8,081 bases of DNA from an uncultured Pseudomonadota bacterium (GTDB lineage: Bacteria > Bdellovibrionota_B > Oligoflexia > Oligoflexales > Bog-1112): positions 1 to 8,081 of the forward strand of contig CALBMD010000192.1 in assembly GCA_937896265.1 (NCBI GenBank), read 5' to 3'. This document shows positions 1 to 4,877 of the stretch, in pieces. How positions within the stretch are numbered: position 1 is the stretch's first letter; every line of letters begins with the position of its first letter. The position numbers were made by a program, and so were the translations under genes. A model generated the notes under the pieces. It was not told the DNA's origin. It did no database searches and saw only the letters and a program-made list of their open reading frames with translations.

Positions 1-53
1 TCTCAAATAGAGCGGCCCTAGCCAGAGCTTTAGCTGAATCACGGGAGCACTAG
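1..53 (+). CDS. C-terminal end of an upstream gene (partial; possibly scaffold-like)
   Basis: In the frame that begins at base 3, sixteen codons stay open and end at TAG 51-53; the other two forward frames stop by base 21. The encoded tail, NRAALARALAESREH, is Ala/Arg/Glu-rich and would form an amphipathic helix. Helical, charged C-termini are usual for phage scaffolding proteins, and a scaffold gene commonly lies just upstream of the capsid gene, but so little is visible that the identity is only inferred from position. It could also be non-coding leader. Confidence 0.45.
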   Translation, partial: SNRAALARALAESREH

Positions 54-64
54 CACTTTAAGCG

Positions 65-96
65 AAGTTCTCCCGATTAACCAAAAGGGAGAATTT
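65..96 (+). promoter_or_regulatory. Hairpin covering the Shine-Dalgarno of the capsid gene
   Basis: AAGTTCTCCC at 65-74 pairs with GGGAGAATTT at 87-96: ten pairs including one G-T wobble, with a 12-base loop. The right arm contains the GGGAG ribosome-binding site (87-91), seven bases before the ATG at 99. When folded, the mRNA would hide the ribosome-binding site, so translation of the capsid gene could depend on opening of the structure, for example by ribosomes finishing the upstream gene. It is not a good intrinsic terminator, because only three T residues follow the GC-rich part and they belong to the stem. Confidence 0.5.
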
Positions 97-98
97 AA

Positions 99-1076
99 AT
101 GGCTGTAAGTGATATTTACGCAACAACTTGGGAATACCGAGAAAAGAAACCAGCAGATGCTGTAGTGGATAATATTCCTCTACTTTACAAGATGCGCCAG
201 AACGGTGGTATTAAAACCATCTCAGGCGGTCGCTTCATTTCTGAGAATATCAGAATTGCACAGAATCAATATGTGCAACTGATTGATGCAGATGAAGAAA
301 TAGCAATGGGTTACAATAACACTCTTGCTGATTTTCAGTTTACTCCAAAAATCATTGTAACTCCTGTAGTTATCAATGCTCTTGAAGAAGCTCAGAATCA
401 AGGCGATGCGCAGTTCCTAGACCTCTTAGATGAGCGTCAAGAGATTGCAGATAGCTCAACCTATAACGTAATGGAAGCTATGCTTCAAGGCGATGGCACG
501 ACTTACGGTGGTAAGGCTTTCTCAGGTATCCGAACTTTCATCGTTGATACGACCAACACAGGGTCTATCGGTGGTATTAGCCGCGTAACCTACAGCGCAA
601 TCAGAAACGCATCAGTGAACTTTGTTTCAGTGTTTGGATCGGCTACCGATTCTAGCAACATCGAATCACGTTTACGCTATGCTAAAAACTTGATTGTACG
701 TAACACAGATAAGCCAGACTTGGCGCTTCTTGGTCAAACCTACTTCAATGCAGGTGCAGACTCATTCAGCGGTAAGCAACGCATAACTGTAAATAAGGAC
801 ATGTACGAGGCTAACTTTGATAACTACGTTATTGAAGGGATGACAGCAGTGCTTGCAGGAGGAAAAATCTTCTCAGGCTTGTCTCACATTGCAGTAGATA
901 GAGGGTATTTGCTCAATACAAAAACCTTCAATCTTAAGATGTATAAGGGCTACAACTTCCAACCACTTAACAAGAGAACTTCATTCAACCAATTGGTTGA
1001 TGCAACTCTCTTGCTTGGTATCGGGAACCTTACCATTAATAACCCTGCACTAAATGCAGTTGTATTTGATTCATAA
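99..1076 (+). CDS. Phage major capsid protein (HK97-fold type)
   Basis: This 325-residue protein would form the icosahedral shell around the phage DNA. The N-terminal segment has the pattern NIPLLYKM...GGIKTISGGRFI (about residues 25-48), followed by a helical stretch rich in Glu/Gln/Asp (residues 94-118, with LDLLDERQEIA) and the GDGTTYGGKAFSGIRTF segment (residues 131-147). This order matches a widespread family of phage major capsid proteins with no N-terminal propeptide of obvious size. The C-terminal third is beta-rich and ends in a hydrophobic stretch (about residues 300-325). It contains no cysteine. Start ATG 99 has GGGAG seven bases upstream and directly follows a TAA triplet. The next gene lies 17 bases downstream. 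Family assignment is by recognition of sequence pattern, not by a database search; the HK97 fold is inferred from the family. Confidence 0.9.
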   Translation: MAVSDIYATTWEYREKKPADAVVDNIPLLYKMRQNGGIKTISGGRFISENIRIAQNQYVQLIDADEEIAMGYNNTLADFQFTPKIIVTPVVINALEEAQNQGDAQFLDLLDERQEIADSSTYNVMEAMLQGDGTTYGGKAFSGIRTFIVDTTNTGSIGGISRVTYSAIRNASVNFVSVFGSATDSSNIESRLRYAKNLIVRNTDKPDLALLGQTYFNAGADSFSGKQRITVNKDMYEANFDNYVIEGMTAVLAGGKIFSGLSHIAVDRGYLLNTKTFNLKMYKGYNFQPLNKRTSFNQLVDATLLLGIGNLTINNPALNAVVFDS

Positions 1077-1079
1077 TTT

Positions 1080-1085
1080 AGGAGG
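1080..1085 (+). promoter_or_regulatory. Strong Shine-Dalgarno (AGGAGG) of the capsid-partner gene
   Basis: AGGAGG lies eight bases before the ATG at 1094, a full consensus match. With the terminator downstream it indicates a highly translated product, as expected for a protein made in about the same amount as the capsid subunit. Confidence 0.75.
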
Positions 1086-1093
1086 GATTAAAG

Positions 1094-1579
1094 ATGTCAG
1101 TTCACGCAAAATATAACTTAACTAGTTCAGACGGTACTACAGCGAATTTCGCAGTAGGTACTATCGCAAACATTAAAGGCGCGGATTATGGTTATTTTAA
1201 GGCAGCAGGCTCAATAGCAGCTTATAGCCTTTGCACCATACAAAACGACTTCGACGCAGAAGAAGGAACGACTACAACCTCAGGCGCTAAGCCAACAGGT
1301 TGTTGCGTACCTCAATTCGCAGTCGCAGACCTCGAGTATTTCTGGGCTCCTGTAGGACCTTTCGGACCATACAGAGAAGACGGAAGCACGACCTTTAAGG
1401 TTAATGCAGCGCTTAACTGTGCGGGAAGTGTAAAACTTTACACAACTGCTACAGACGGCGTTGTTGATGATACTGCTACCGATTTGGTAGCCGGTTTGCT
1501 ACTCACAGAAACAATCACGACCGCAGAGGCGGCTGATTGCATCGCGGTTCAGCGTCTTGTCACTAATTGCCAAGACTAA
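1094..1579 (+). CDS. Small capsid-associated protein (putative head decoration/stabilising protein)
   Basis: A 161-residue, Ala/Thr/Gly-rich protein of probable beta structure with few charged residues. Its pattern, Gly-x-Tyr-Phe-Lys-Ala-Ala-Gly-Ser near residues 32-40, then a PQFAVADLEYFWAPVGPFG segment around residues 73-91, then an LYTTATDGVVDD segment around residues 115-126, is that of a common family of small proteins encoded directly after the capsid gene in many short-tailed phages. These are usually annotated as hypothetical or as capsid decoration proteins. The position 17 bases after the capsid gene and before a terminator supports a capsid role. It contains six cysteines (including an adjacent pair near residue 70), whereas the capsid protein has none. 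The family recognition is good; the decoration function is inferred. Confidence 0.7.
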   Translation: MSVHAKYNLTSSDGTTANFAVGTIANIKGADYGYFKAAGSIAAYSLCTIQNDFDAEEGTTTTSGAKPTGCCVPQFAVADLEYFWAPVGPFGPYREDGSTTFKVNAALNCAGSVKLYTTATDGVVDDTATDLVAGLLLTETITTAEAADCIAVQRLVTNCQD

Positions 1580-1590
1580 CTAGGTGTACC

Positions 1591-1623
1591 GACGGGGCTG
1601 AAGTTTGGCCCCGTCTCTTTATT
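1591..1623 (+). terminator. Intrinsic terminator after the capsid unit
   Basis: A perfect eight-base inverted repeat, GACGGGGC (1591-1598) and GCCCCGTC (1608-1615), with a nine-base loop, is followed by TCTTTATT. Its position 12 bases after the stop codon of the capsid-partner gene fits a Rho-independent terminator that ends or attenuates the capsid transcript. No convincing promoter is visible between it and the next ATG at 1652, so the downstream genes probably depend on read-through or antitermination. Confidence 0.85.
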
Positions 1624-1651
1624 AACTTTTGACTAACAAGGAAACATTTAC

Positions 1652-2413
1652 ATGGAAAATGTTGAAACTTTTGGAAGCCCTCTCTTAGCTGATGTAGCTT
1701 TTGAGCAGGACGGATCACTAAAACAAACAGGTAAACAGAACGTAAAATTCTATAATAGAAAGCGCTTATCTTTCCGCGCTAAACCTATGCTCGACGAAAA
1801 CGGCGTGCAGATGTACGACGACAAGGGCAAACAACGATTTGTAATGGACCCGAAAACAGGTCTACCAGCCAAAGAAGCATTTGAAGAAATGGTCGAGATG
1901 GTTCGTGTTGAGACTAAAGGCGACACCAATATAATTGACGATATAGCCGACGAATTCAGAAAACGCCAGTTCTACAGGCAGTATAAGTTCTTCCGAGAAG
2001 GGAAGATTCCAGACGGTAATCCGATTGAGGACTTCGACTTCTTACAGTCAGCAACGATTATGGAACTCCACATGTTGGGTATCCATGTCATCCAGCAAGT
2101 GGCGTTAATGTCGGATCTCGAATGTGAGAGACTGAAGGATCAATCGGGTTTTGAAATCAGAGATATAGCAGGGCAATGGGTTAAGATTAACTCACCACAG
2201 GGGCAAGCAGGAAAGGCTTCTAGACTTGAATTAGAAGTCGAAAAGCTTAAGCGCGAACTAGCAGACGCTAAATCAGTTAGAGGCCGTCTAGCGCGAGAGC
2301 AGGCCGCAGAGCAGATACTTGAGCAGGAAGAACCAGAAGAGCAGATCGCTACTATGGAACTAACACCAGAACAATTAGCTAAAGGCTCAAGGGGTATTAA
2401 ACGCAAAGTTTAG
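1652..2413 (+). CDS. Phage structural-region protein with conserved helical motif and C-terminal coiled coil
   Basis: 253 residues, highly charged. Three parts are visible: an N-terminal region with basic YNRKRLSFRAK (residues 34-44) and a DPKTG turn; a conserved helical motif at about residues 122-161 (GNPIEDFDFLQSATIMELH, then MLGIHVIQQVALMSDLECERL); and a long heptad-like helix at about 188-227, followed by an Ala/Glu/Gln-rich tail ending in a basic KRKV. The middle motif matches a pattern common in phage proteins near the capsid gene, 'G-T/N-P-[IL]-E-x-[WF]-x-x-[LI]-...-LGI-x-[TV]-...-LS-D', which is usually annotated as hypothetical. The gene follows the terminator, with AAGGA nine bases before its ATG, and ends eight bases before the next gene. 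A role in capsid assembly or DNA packaging is possible but unproven. The antisense reading frame at 2140-2406 is a compositional shadow. Confidence 0.75.
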   Translation: MENVETFGSPLLADVAFEQDGSLKQTGKQNVKFYNRKRLSFRAKPMLDENGVQMYDDKGKQRFVMDPKTGLPAKEAFEEMVEMVRVETKGDTNIIDDIADEFRKRQFYRQYKFFREGKIPDGNPIEDFDFLQSATIMELHMLGIHVIQQVALMSDLECERLKDQSGFEIRDIAGQWVKINSPQGQAGKASRLELEVEKLKRELADAKSVRGRLAREQAAEQILEQEEPEEQIATMELTPEQLAKGSRGIKRKV

Positions 2414-2421
2414 GGGAAAAT

Positions 2422-3222
2422 ATGAAAAAATTAGCATTGTTACTTGGTTTAGTATTTTTTGCAGAGACTGCTTATGCTGACACCTGTGCAACTAGTTTGA
2501 TGCCAGCATTTACAGCGAATCAAGCCAAACAGCTTTGCGGGGTGTTTGGTAGCTCGGTGGCTATTTCATTGGTCCCACAAACTGATAATACTATTGACCT
2601 AGGCAGTGCATCGAAATCTTGGCGCACTCTTTACACTGGCACGAGTCGAATTGCAAAGACATCGGACATTCTAAGGGTTCAGCAAGACGCTAATAGGCTT
2701 TTTACTTGGGATGCTTCTAGCGACACTACTTTAACTCAAACCTTTGGAGATGGCGGAGTTACCGCAGCTCAAACATTTGCGATCTCTGGAAGCACTGCGG
2801 ATGCAGACGATGATTCAATTTTAAGACTTTGCGCAGCAGGGCTTTGCAACGCATCAACCAGAGGCTCAACCCTTCAAATCGGTGGTAATGAAGCATCAGA
2901 CCCAGGGATATATGCATTCACGGGAGCAACAGCTACAGCAGATGCAACTTTCGCTGTCACGGACGATTTTATAGTTGAAACCGTAGCTGGTGCGGACTCG
3001 TTAGTTATCGATACAGCTACAGCGGCAGCCGGATTTACAGGAACGATAAGATCGAGTGCAACAGCAGATTTAGGCTGGTCAGTAGTAAACGTAGCTGATC
3101 AAGCTTGTAATACAACTTGCACCTCTGCTTGTGTGGTGGGAATTGATACGCTTGGAACAGGTGGTTTTCTAGGATGTGCAATAGCGACAGCGGATTCATG
3201 TATATGTGCCGGAGCATCATAA
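2422..3222 (+). CDS. Secreted, cysteine-rich tail-fibre-like protein (signal peptide)
   Basis: 266 residues. Residues 1-19 form a textbook Sec signal peptide: Met-Lys-Lys, a hydrophobic core (LALLLGLVFFAE), and AYA before the predicted cleavage after Ala19. The mature protein starts DTC and carries the motif C22-x3-L-x3-F-T-x2-Q-x3-L-C39. Residues 53-71 (TDNTIDLGSASKSWRTLY) match a repeat well known in phage tail fibres and virion proteins ('DNtidLGsss..W..lY'). A beta-rich segment with ADDDSI (128-133) and G-x2-L-x3-GNE (148-157) follows. The C-terminal module (about 204-266) has six Cys at 219, 223, 227, 242, 250 and 252. The ten Cys of the mature protein are an even number, consistent with disulfides after export. 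AGGGGA precedes the ATG by four bases. The next gene overlaps its stop codon. Function unknown; an envelope-exposed or released fibre-like protein is the inference. A signal peptide is atypical for a virion protein. Confidence 0.8.
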   Translation: MKKLALLLGLVFFAETAYADTCATSLMPAFTANQAKQLCGVFGSSVAISLVPQTDNTIDLGSASKSWRTLYTGTSRIAKTSDILRVQQDANRLFTWDASSDTTLTQTFGDGGVTAAQTFAISGSTADADDDSILRLCAAGLCNASTRGSTLQIGGNEASDPGIYAFTGATATADATFAVTDDFIVETVAGADSLVIDTATAAAGFTGTIRSSATADLGWSVVNVADQACNTTCTSACVVGIDTLGTGGFLGCAIATADSCICAGAS

Positions 3223-3224
3223 TG
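3211..3224 (+). promoter_or_regulatory. Ribosome-binding site and TAATG coupling that set the lipoprotein start
   Basis: GGAG at 3211-3214 stands seven bases before the ATG at 3222, and that ATG shares its A with the TAA stop (3220-3222) of the preceding gene. This decides the start at 3222 over an in-frame ATG at 3174 that would lie inside the preceding gene and bury the signal peptide. Confidence 0.7.
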
Positions 3225-3404
3225 AGATTAGCATTAATTTGCATCTTAACCCTAGCGACTGGTTGCACAATTCAAATGCAGCCAACGCCAGAGGTTGAGA
3301 AGACCTTAAAGCAGCACTCGATAGTTTTAGATAGTATCGTGCTTTATATACAAGATTGTCAGGCTAAGGGGATTTGTCCGAAGCCAGAGCAGGAGGTTAA
3401 ATAA
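3222..3404 (+). CDS. Small phage lipoprotein
   Basis: 60 residues. The N-terminus (MRLALICILTLATGC) is a lipoprotein signal: one Arg, a short hydrophobic core and a lipobox-like LATG before Cys15, which would be lipidated and become the mature N-terminus. The mature part is about 46 residues, Gln/Glu/Lys-rich, with Gln-Pro-Thr-Pro near its start, a central amphipathic helix (about residues 24-43) and a Cys pair in the segment DCQAKGIC, suited to a disulfide. Residue +2 is Thr, not Asp, so outer-membrane sorting is expected under the Escherichia coli rule. Translation is coupled to the upstream secreted protein by TAATG. Known small phage lipoproteins of this size include Rz1-like outer spanins and T5 Llp-type receptor blockers. 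There is no nested Rz partner and little proline, so an outer spanin is not supported; superinfection exclusion is a guess. Confidence 0.7.
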   Translation: MRLALICILTLATGCTIQMQPTPEVEKTLKQHSIVLDSIVLYIQDCQAKGICPKPEQEVK

Positions 3405-3734
3405 ATGGCATTTGTAAAGAGAACGTTTGCAAACGTGGCCGCAAGTCAAACTGATTCTAATTTAGTAACGGCGGTAGCAGGAACGGCTATAAAAGTCTTA
3501 GCGGTAGTCGCTAAAGCTGGGGGCACCGCAACCAATATCACTTTTAATAGCAAACCTAGCGGCGCAGGGACGGCTATCAGTTGCTTATTTGCTAACGGGA
3601 TTAATGGCGATACGATATTGCCATATAATGAGGAGGGCTGGTTTGAGACTACTATAGGGCAGGGATTAACTTGCACTACAGGAGCAGGATCGGCGACTGG
3701 AGTTCAGGTTATATATTCAATTAGAAACGTATAA
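3405..3734 (+). CDS. Small free-standing beta-type phage virion domain
   Basis: 109 residues, Gly/Ala/Thr-rich, without a signal peptide. The central and C-terminal pattern (ISCLFANGINGDTILP at about residues 58-73, EEGWFETTIGQGLTC at 75-89, and a closing V-I-Y-S-I strand) resembles a small domain found both as a separate gene and at the C-terminus of fibre-like proteins in many uncultured phages, usually annotated hypothetical. The pattern 'GWF.T..GqGL' is the most recognisable part. It may be an accessory capsid or tail-surface protein. AGGAGG (3391-3396) lies eight bases before the ATG, which directly follows the TAA of the lipoprotein gene. The strong ribosome-binding site suggests a higher product level than its neighbours. 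Function is inferred only from family resemblance. Confidence 0.65.
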   Translation: MAFVKRTFANVAASQTDSNLVTAVAGTAIKVLAVVAKAGGTATNITFNSKPSGAGTAISCLFANGINGDTILPYNEEGWFETTIGQGLTCTTGAGSATGVQVIYSIRNV

Positions 3735-3746
3735 AGAGTGATTAAA

Positions 3747-4058
3747 ATGGAAACAAAGTTTTTCTTACACGAAGCGAGTAGAGGTGTTTACGAGCTATTC
3801 TTTCAGCTACTTAAAAAGCCGCTAGGAGATCCAAAAGCACCTTGGACTGATATTACAGTTAAGGCAGAAAAAGATCATGTTGCGCGCTATCACAGCTCAT
3901 ATAAGAAGTTCAAGAAAGAACACCCCGATTTCGTGCTTCAATGGTCAGAGCTTGATTATGTAGTGGTGCCAGAAGCACCAGCGCTATTAGAGGCATCAGA
4001 GCATGTTGAAGAGAAGCTTGTAGAGGCAAAAAAAGAAGTAAAAAAAAAGTCTAAATAA
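3747..4058 (+). CDS. Small hypothetical phage protein with charged C-terminal tail
   Basis: 103 residues from ATG 3747; a GTG at 3738 would add three residues but has a poorer ribosome-binding site, while GAGTG at 3736-3740 serves the ATG. The N-terminal two thirds is a compact mixed domain (METKFFLHEASRGVYELFFQ at residues 1-20, an aromatic-rich W-S-E-L-D-Y stretch near 66-71). A Pro/Ala linker follows and then a Glu/Lys-rich helix ending in KKKSK. I do not recognise a family. The position between accessory genes of the structural module suggests a virion or assembly role. The A-run at 4040-4048 near its end forms a slippery-type sequence, but both shifted frames stop quickly, so no frameshift product is proposed. 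Confidence 0.65.
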   Translation: METKFFLHEASRGVYELFFQLLKKPLGDPKAPWTDITVKAEKDHVARYHSSYKKFKKEHPDFVLQWSELDYVVVPEAPALLEASEHVEEKLVEAKKEVKKKSK

Positions 4059-4065
4059 AGTTATG

Positions 4066-4082
4066 AAATGGCTACAGTCAAA
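4066..4082 (+). repeat. 17-base direct repeat, copy 1 (start of second secreted protein)
   Basis: AAATGGCTACAGTCAAA spans the start codon and encodes Met-Ala-Thr-Val-Lys. It is identical to 4861-4877 at the start of the adaptor gene. Over the following 18 bases the two copies match at 11, so a longer ancestral similarity is likely. Confidence 0.85.
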
Positions 4083-4862
4083 ACGGGTATTAATAGGTTC
4101 TTAGCTAAGGGGTTAATAACTTTTAGTATATTAATTGTTATTCTTTCTCCTGTTAATCTCTACGCTGAAACATGCACTAACTATCTTGGGGTAGTTTTTA
4201 GCCCCACACAAAGCACTAAGCTATGTAATTTTGTTCGCCGATGGTTTGGAAATATTACCTTTGATGGCACTGTTTTTGTCGGTGCTAACACGACAGCCGG
4301 AGCAGATGACGGTCTAATAGTAATAACCGGTGGTCATTTAGATCCTAATATTGCCAATGGCGCGTATTTATGGCTTTACGGGAATGAATACGGAGGATCG
4401 ACAAATGGAGACTGGTATTTAAGAAGTGGCGACGTAGCATCAAATGGTGGCAACGGTCATTTATCTTCTAGGGTTGCAACATATTTTCAAAGAAACTCAG
4501 GAGGATATCAAACCCTATGGACTCTTGACTCTACAAATGGTCATTTCTATAACGATCCGACAAACGGCGGCGATTTCTCCTTAGCCAAATCTGGAACATC
4601 TATATCTATACAAGAAGCCACGGCAAGCACATCTTGTATGGGTGTTGCAACTCCTAACGGGACTACTCCGGTTGCTATCACAACATCATGTGCGGCGTCG
4701 GGTTCTAGGATATTTTATTCAAGGCTAGGTGCGGTTGCAAACATGGGGGCTATTAGCACCACTACAGCGCCCAGTGGATCGGGATTCTCATTCGCAAGCG
4801 TAAATGGATCGGACACTTTAGCTGGATCGGTTGTCTATTTAATAGTTAAAGAAGCGACATAA
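4068..4862 (+). CDS. Second secreted fibre-like protein (signal peptide), paralogue of 2422-3222
   Basis: 264 residues. The N-terminus is basic (MATVKTGINRFLAKG), followed by a hydrophobic core (LITFSILIVILSPV) and LYA, predicting Sec cleavage after Ala33. The mature start is ETC, with C36-x3-L-x3-F-S-x2-Q-x3-L-C53, spaced exactly as in the upstream secreted protein. A beta-rich middle has ADDGLI (79-84) and G-x2-L-x3-GNE (98-107), again in common with the paralogue, plus Gly/Asn/Ser-rich segments typical of tail fibres. The C-terminal module (about 171-264; SCMG, then ASGSRIFYSRLG at 200-211, and a closing SVVYLIVKE) resembles a widespread phage fibre C-terminal domain and differs from that of the paralogue. 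Four Cys in total. No good Shine-Dalgarno precedes ATG 4068. The first five codons duplicate the start of the adaptor gene. Function unknown; envelope or extracellular location inferred. Confidence 0.8.
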   Translation: MATVKTGINRFLAKGLITFSILIVILSPVNLYAETCTNYLGVVFSPTQSTKLCNFVRRWFGNITFDGTVFVGANTTAGADDGLIVITGGHLDPNIANGAYLWLYGNEYGGSTNGDWYLRSGDVASNGGNGHLSSRVATYFQRNSGGYQTLWTLDSTNGHFYNDPTNGGDFSLAKSGTSISIQEATASTSCMGVATPNGTTPVAITTSCAASGSRIFYSRLGAVANMGAISTTTAPSGSGFSFASVNGSDTLAGSVVYLIVKEAT

Positions 4863-4877
4863 ATGGCTACAGTCAAA
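4861..4877 (+). repeat. 17-base direct repeat, copy 2 (start of adaptor gene)
   Basis: Identical to 4066-4082. The copies are 795 bases apart, exactly the length of the intervening gene, so one start region precedes each of two adjacent genes. The N-terminus MATVKEVIDQF looks native to the adaptor family, which suggests that copy 1 is the derived one. Confidence 0.85.

Noticed and set aside
65..98. Intrinsic terminator before the capsid gene
   Set aside because: The hairpin is not followed by a T-run, and its right arm contains the capsid ribosome-binding site, so a translational role is more plausible.
1629..1651. TTGACT as a -35 promoter element after the terminator
   Set aside because: No TATAAT-like box occurs at 16-18 bases downstream; that position falls at the ATG of the next gene.
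2140..2406. Antisense open frame of 88 codons
   Set aside because: It lies wholly within the coiled-coil gene, is low in complexity (Ser/Cys/Leu), lacks a ribosome-binding site and mirrors the Glu/Gln/Ala codons of the sense strand.
3174..3221. Upstream in-frame ATG giving the lipoprotein 16 extra residues
   Set aside because: The extension lies inside the preceding gene, has no ribosome-binding site and would place polar residues before the lipoprotein signal; ATG 3222 has GGAG and TAATG coupling.
3035..3268. Antisense open frame of 77 codons
   Set aside because: It overlaps the end of the secreted protein and the start of the lipoprotein gene, both well supported, and shows no recognisable features.
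3222..3404. Rz1-like outer spanin
   Set aside because: There is no overlapping or adjacent Rz-type inner-membrane gene, no holin or lysin nearby, and the mature part is not notably proline-rich; nor is there a C-terminal membrane segment for a unimolecular spanin.
3446..3676. Antisense open frame of 76 codons
   Set aside because: It is a shadow of the 109-residue sense gene, whose start has a consensus AGGAGG.
3738..3746. GTG start for the small charged protein
   Set aside because: It adds only three residues and has no purine-rich site at the right distance; ATG 3747 has GAGTG upstream. It cannot be fully excluded.
4040..4049. Slippery A-AAA-AAG sequence near the end of the small charged gene, as in programmed frameshifts
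   Set aside because: A -1 shift reads one codon and stops at TAA 4052-4054, and a +1 shift stops within about 18 codons without joining a known frame. The next gene is in the same frame, so no fused product results.
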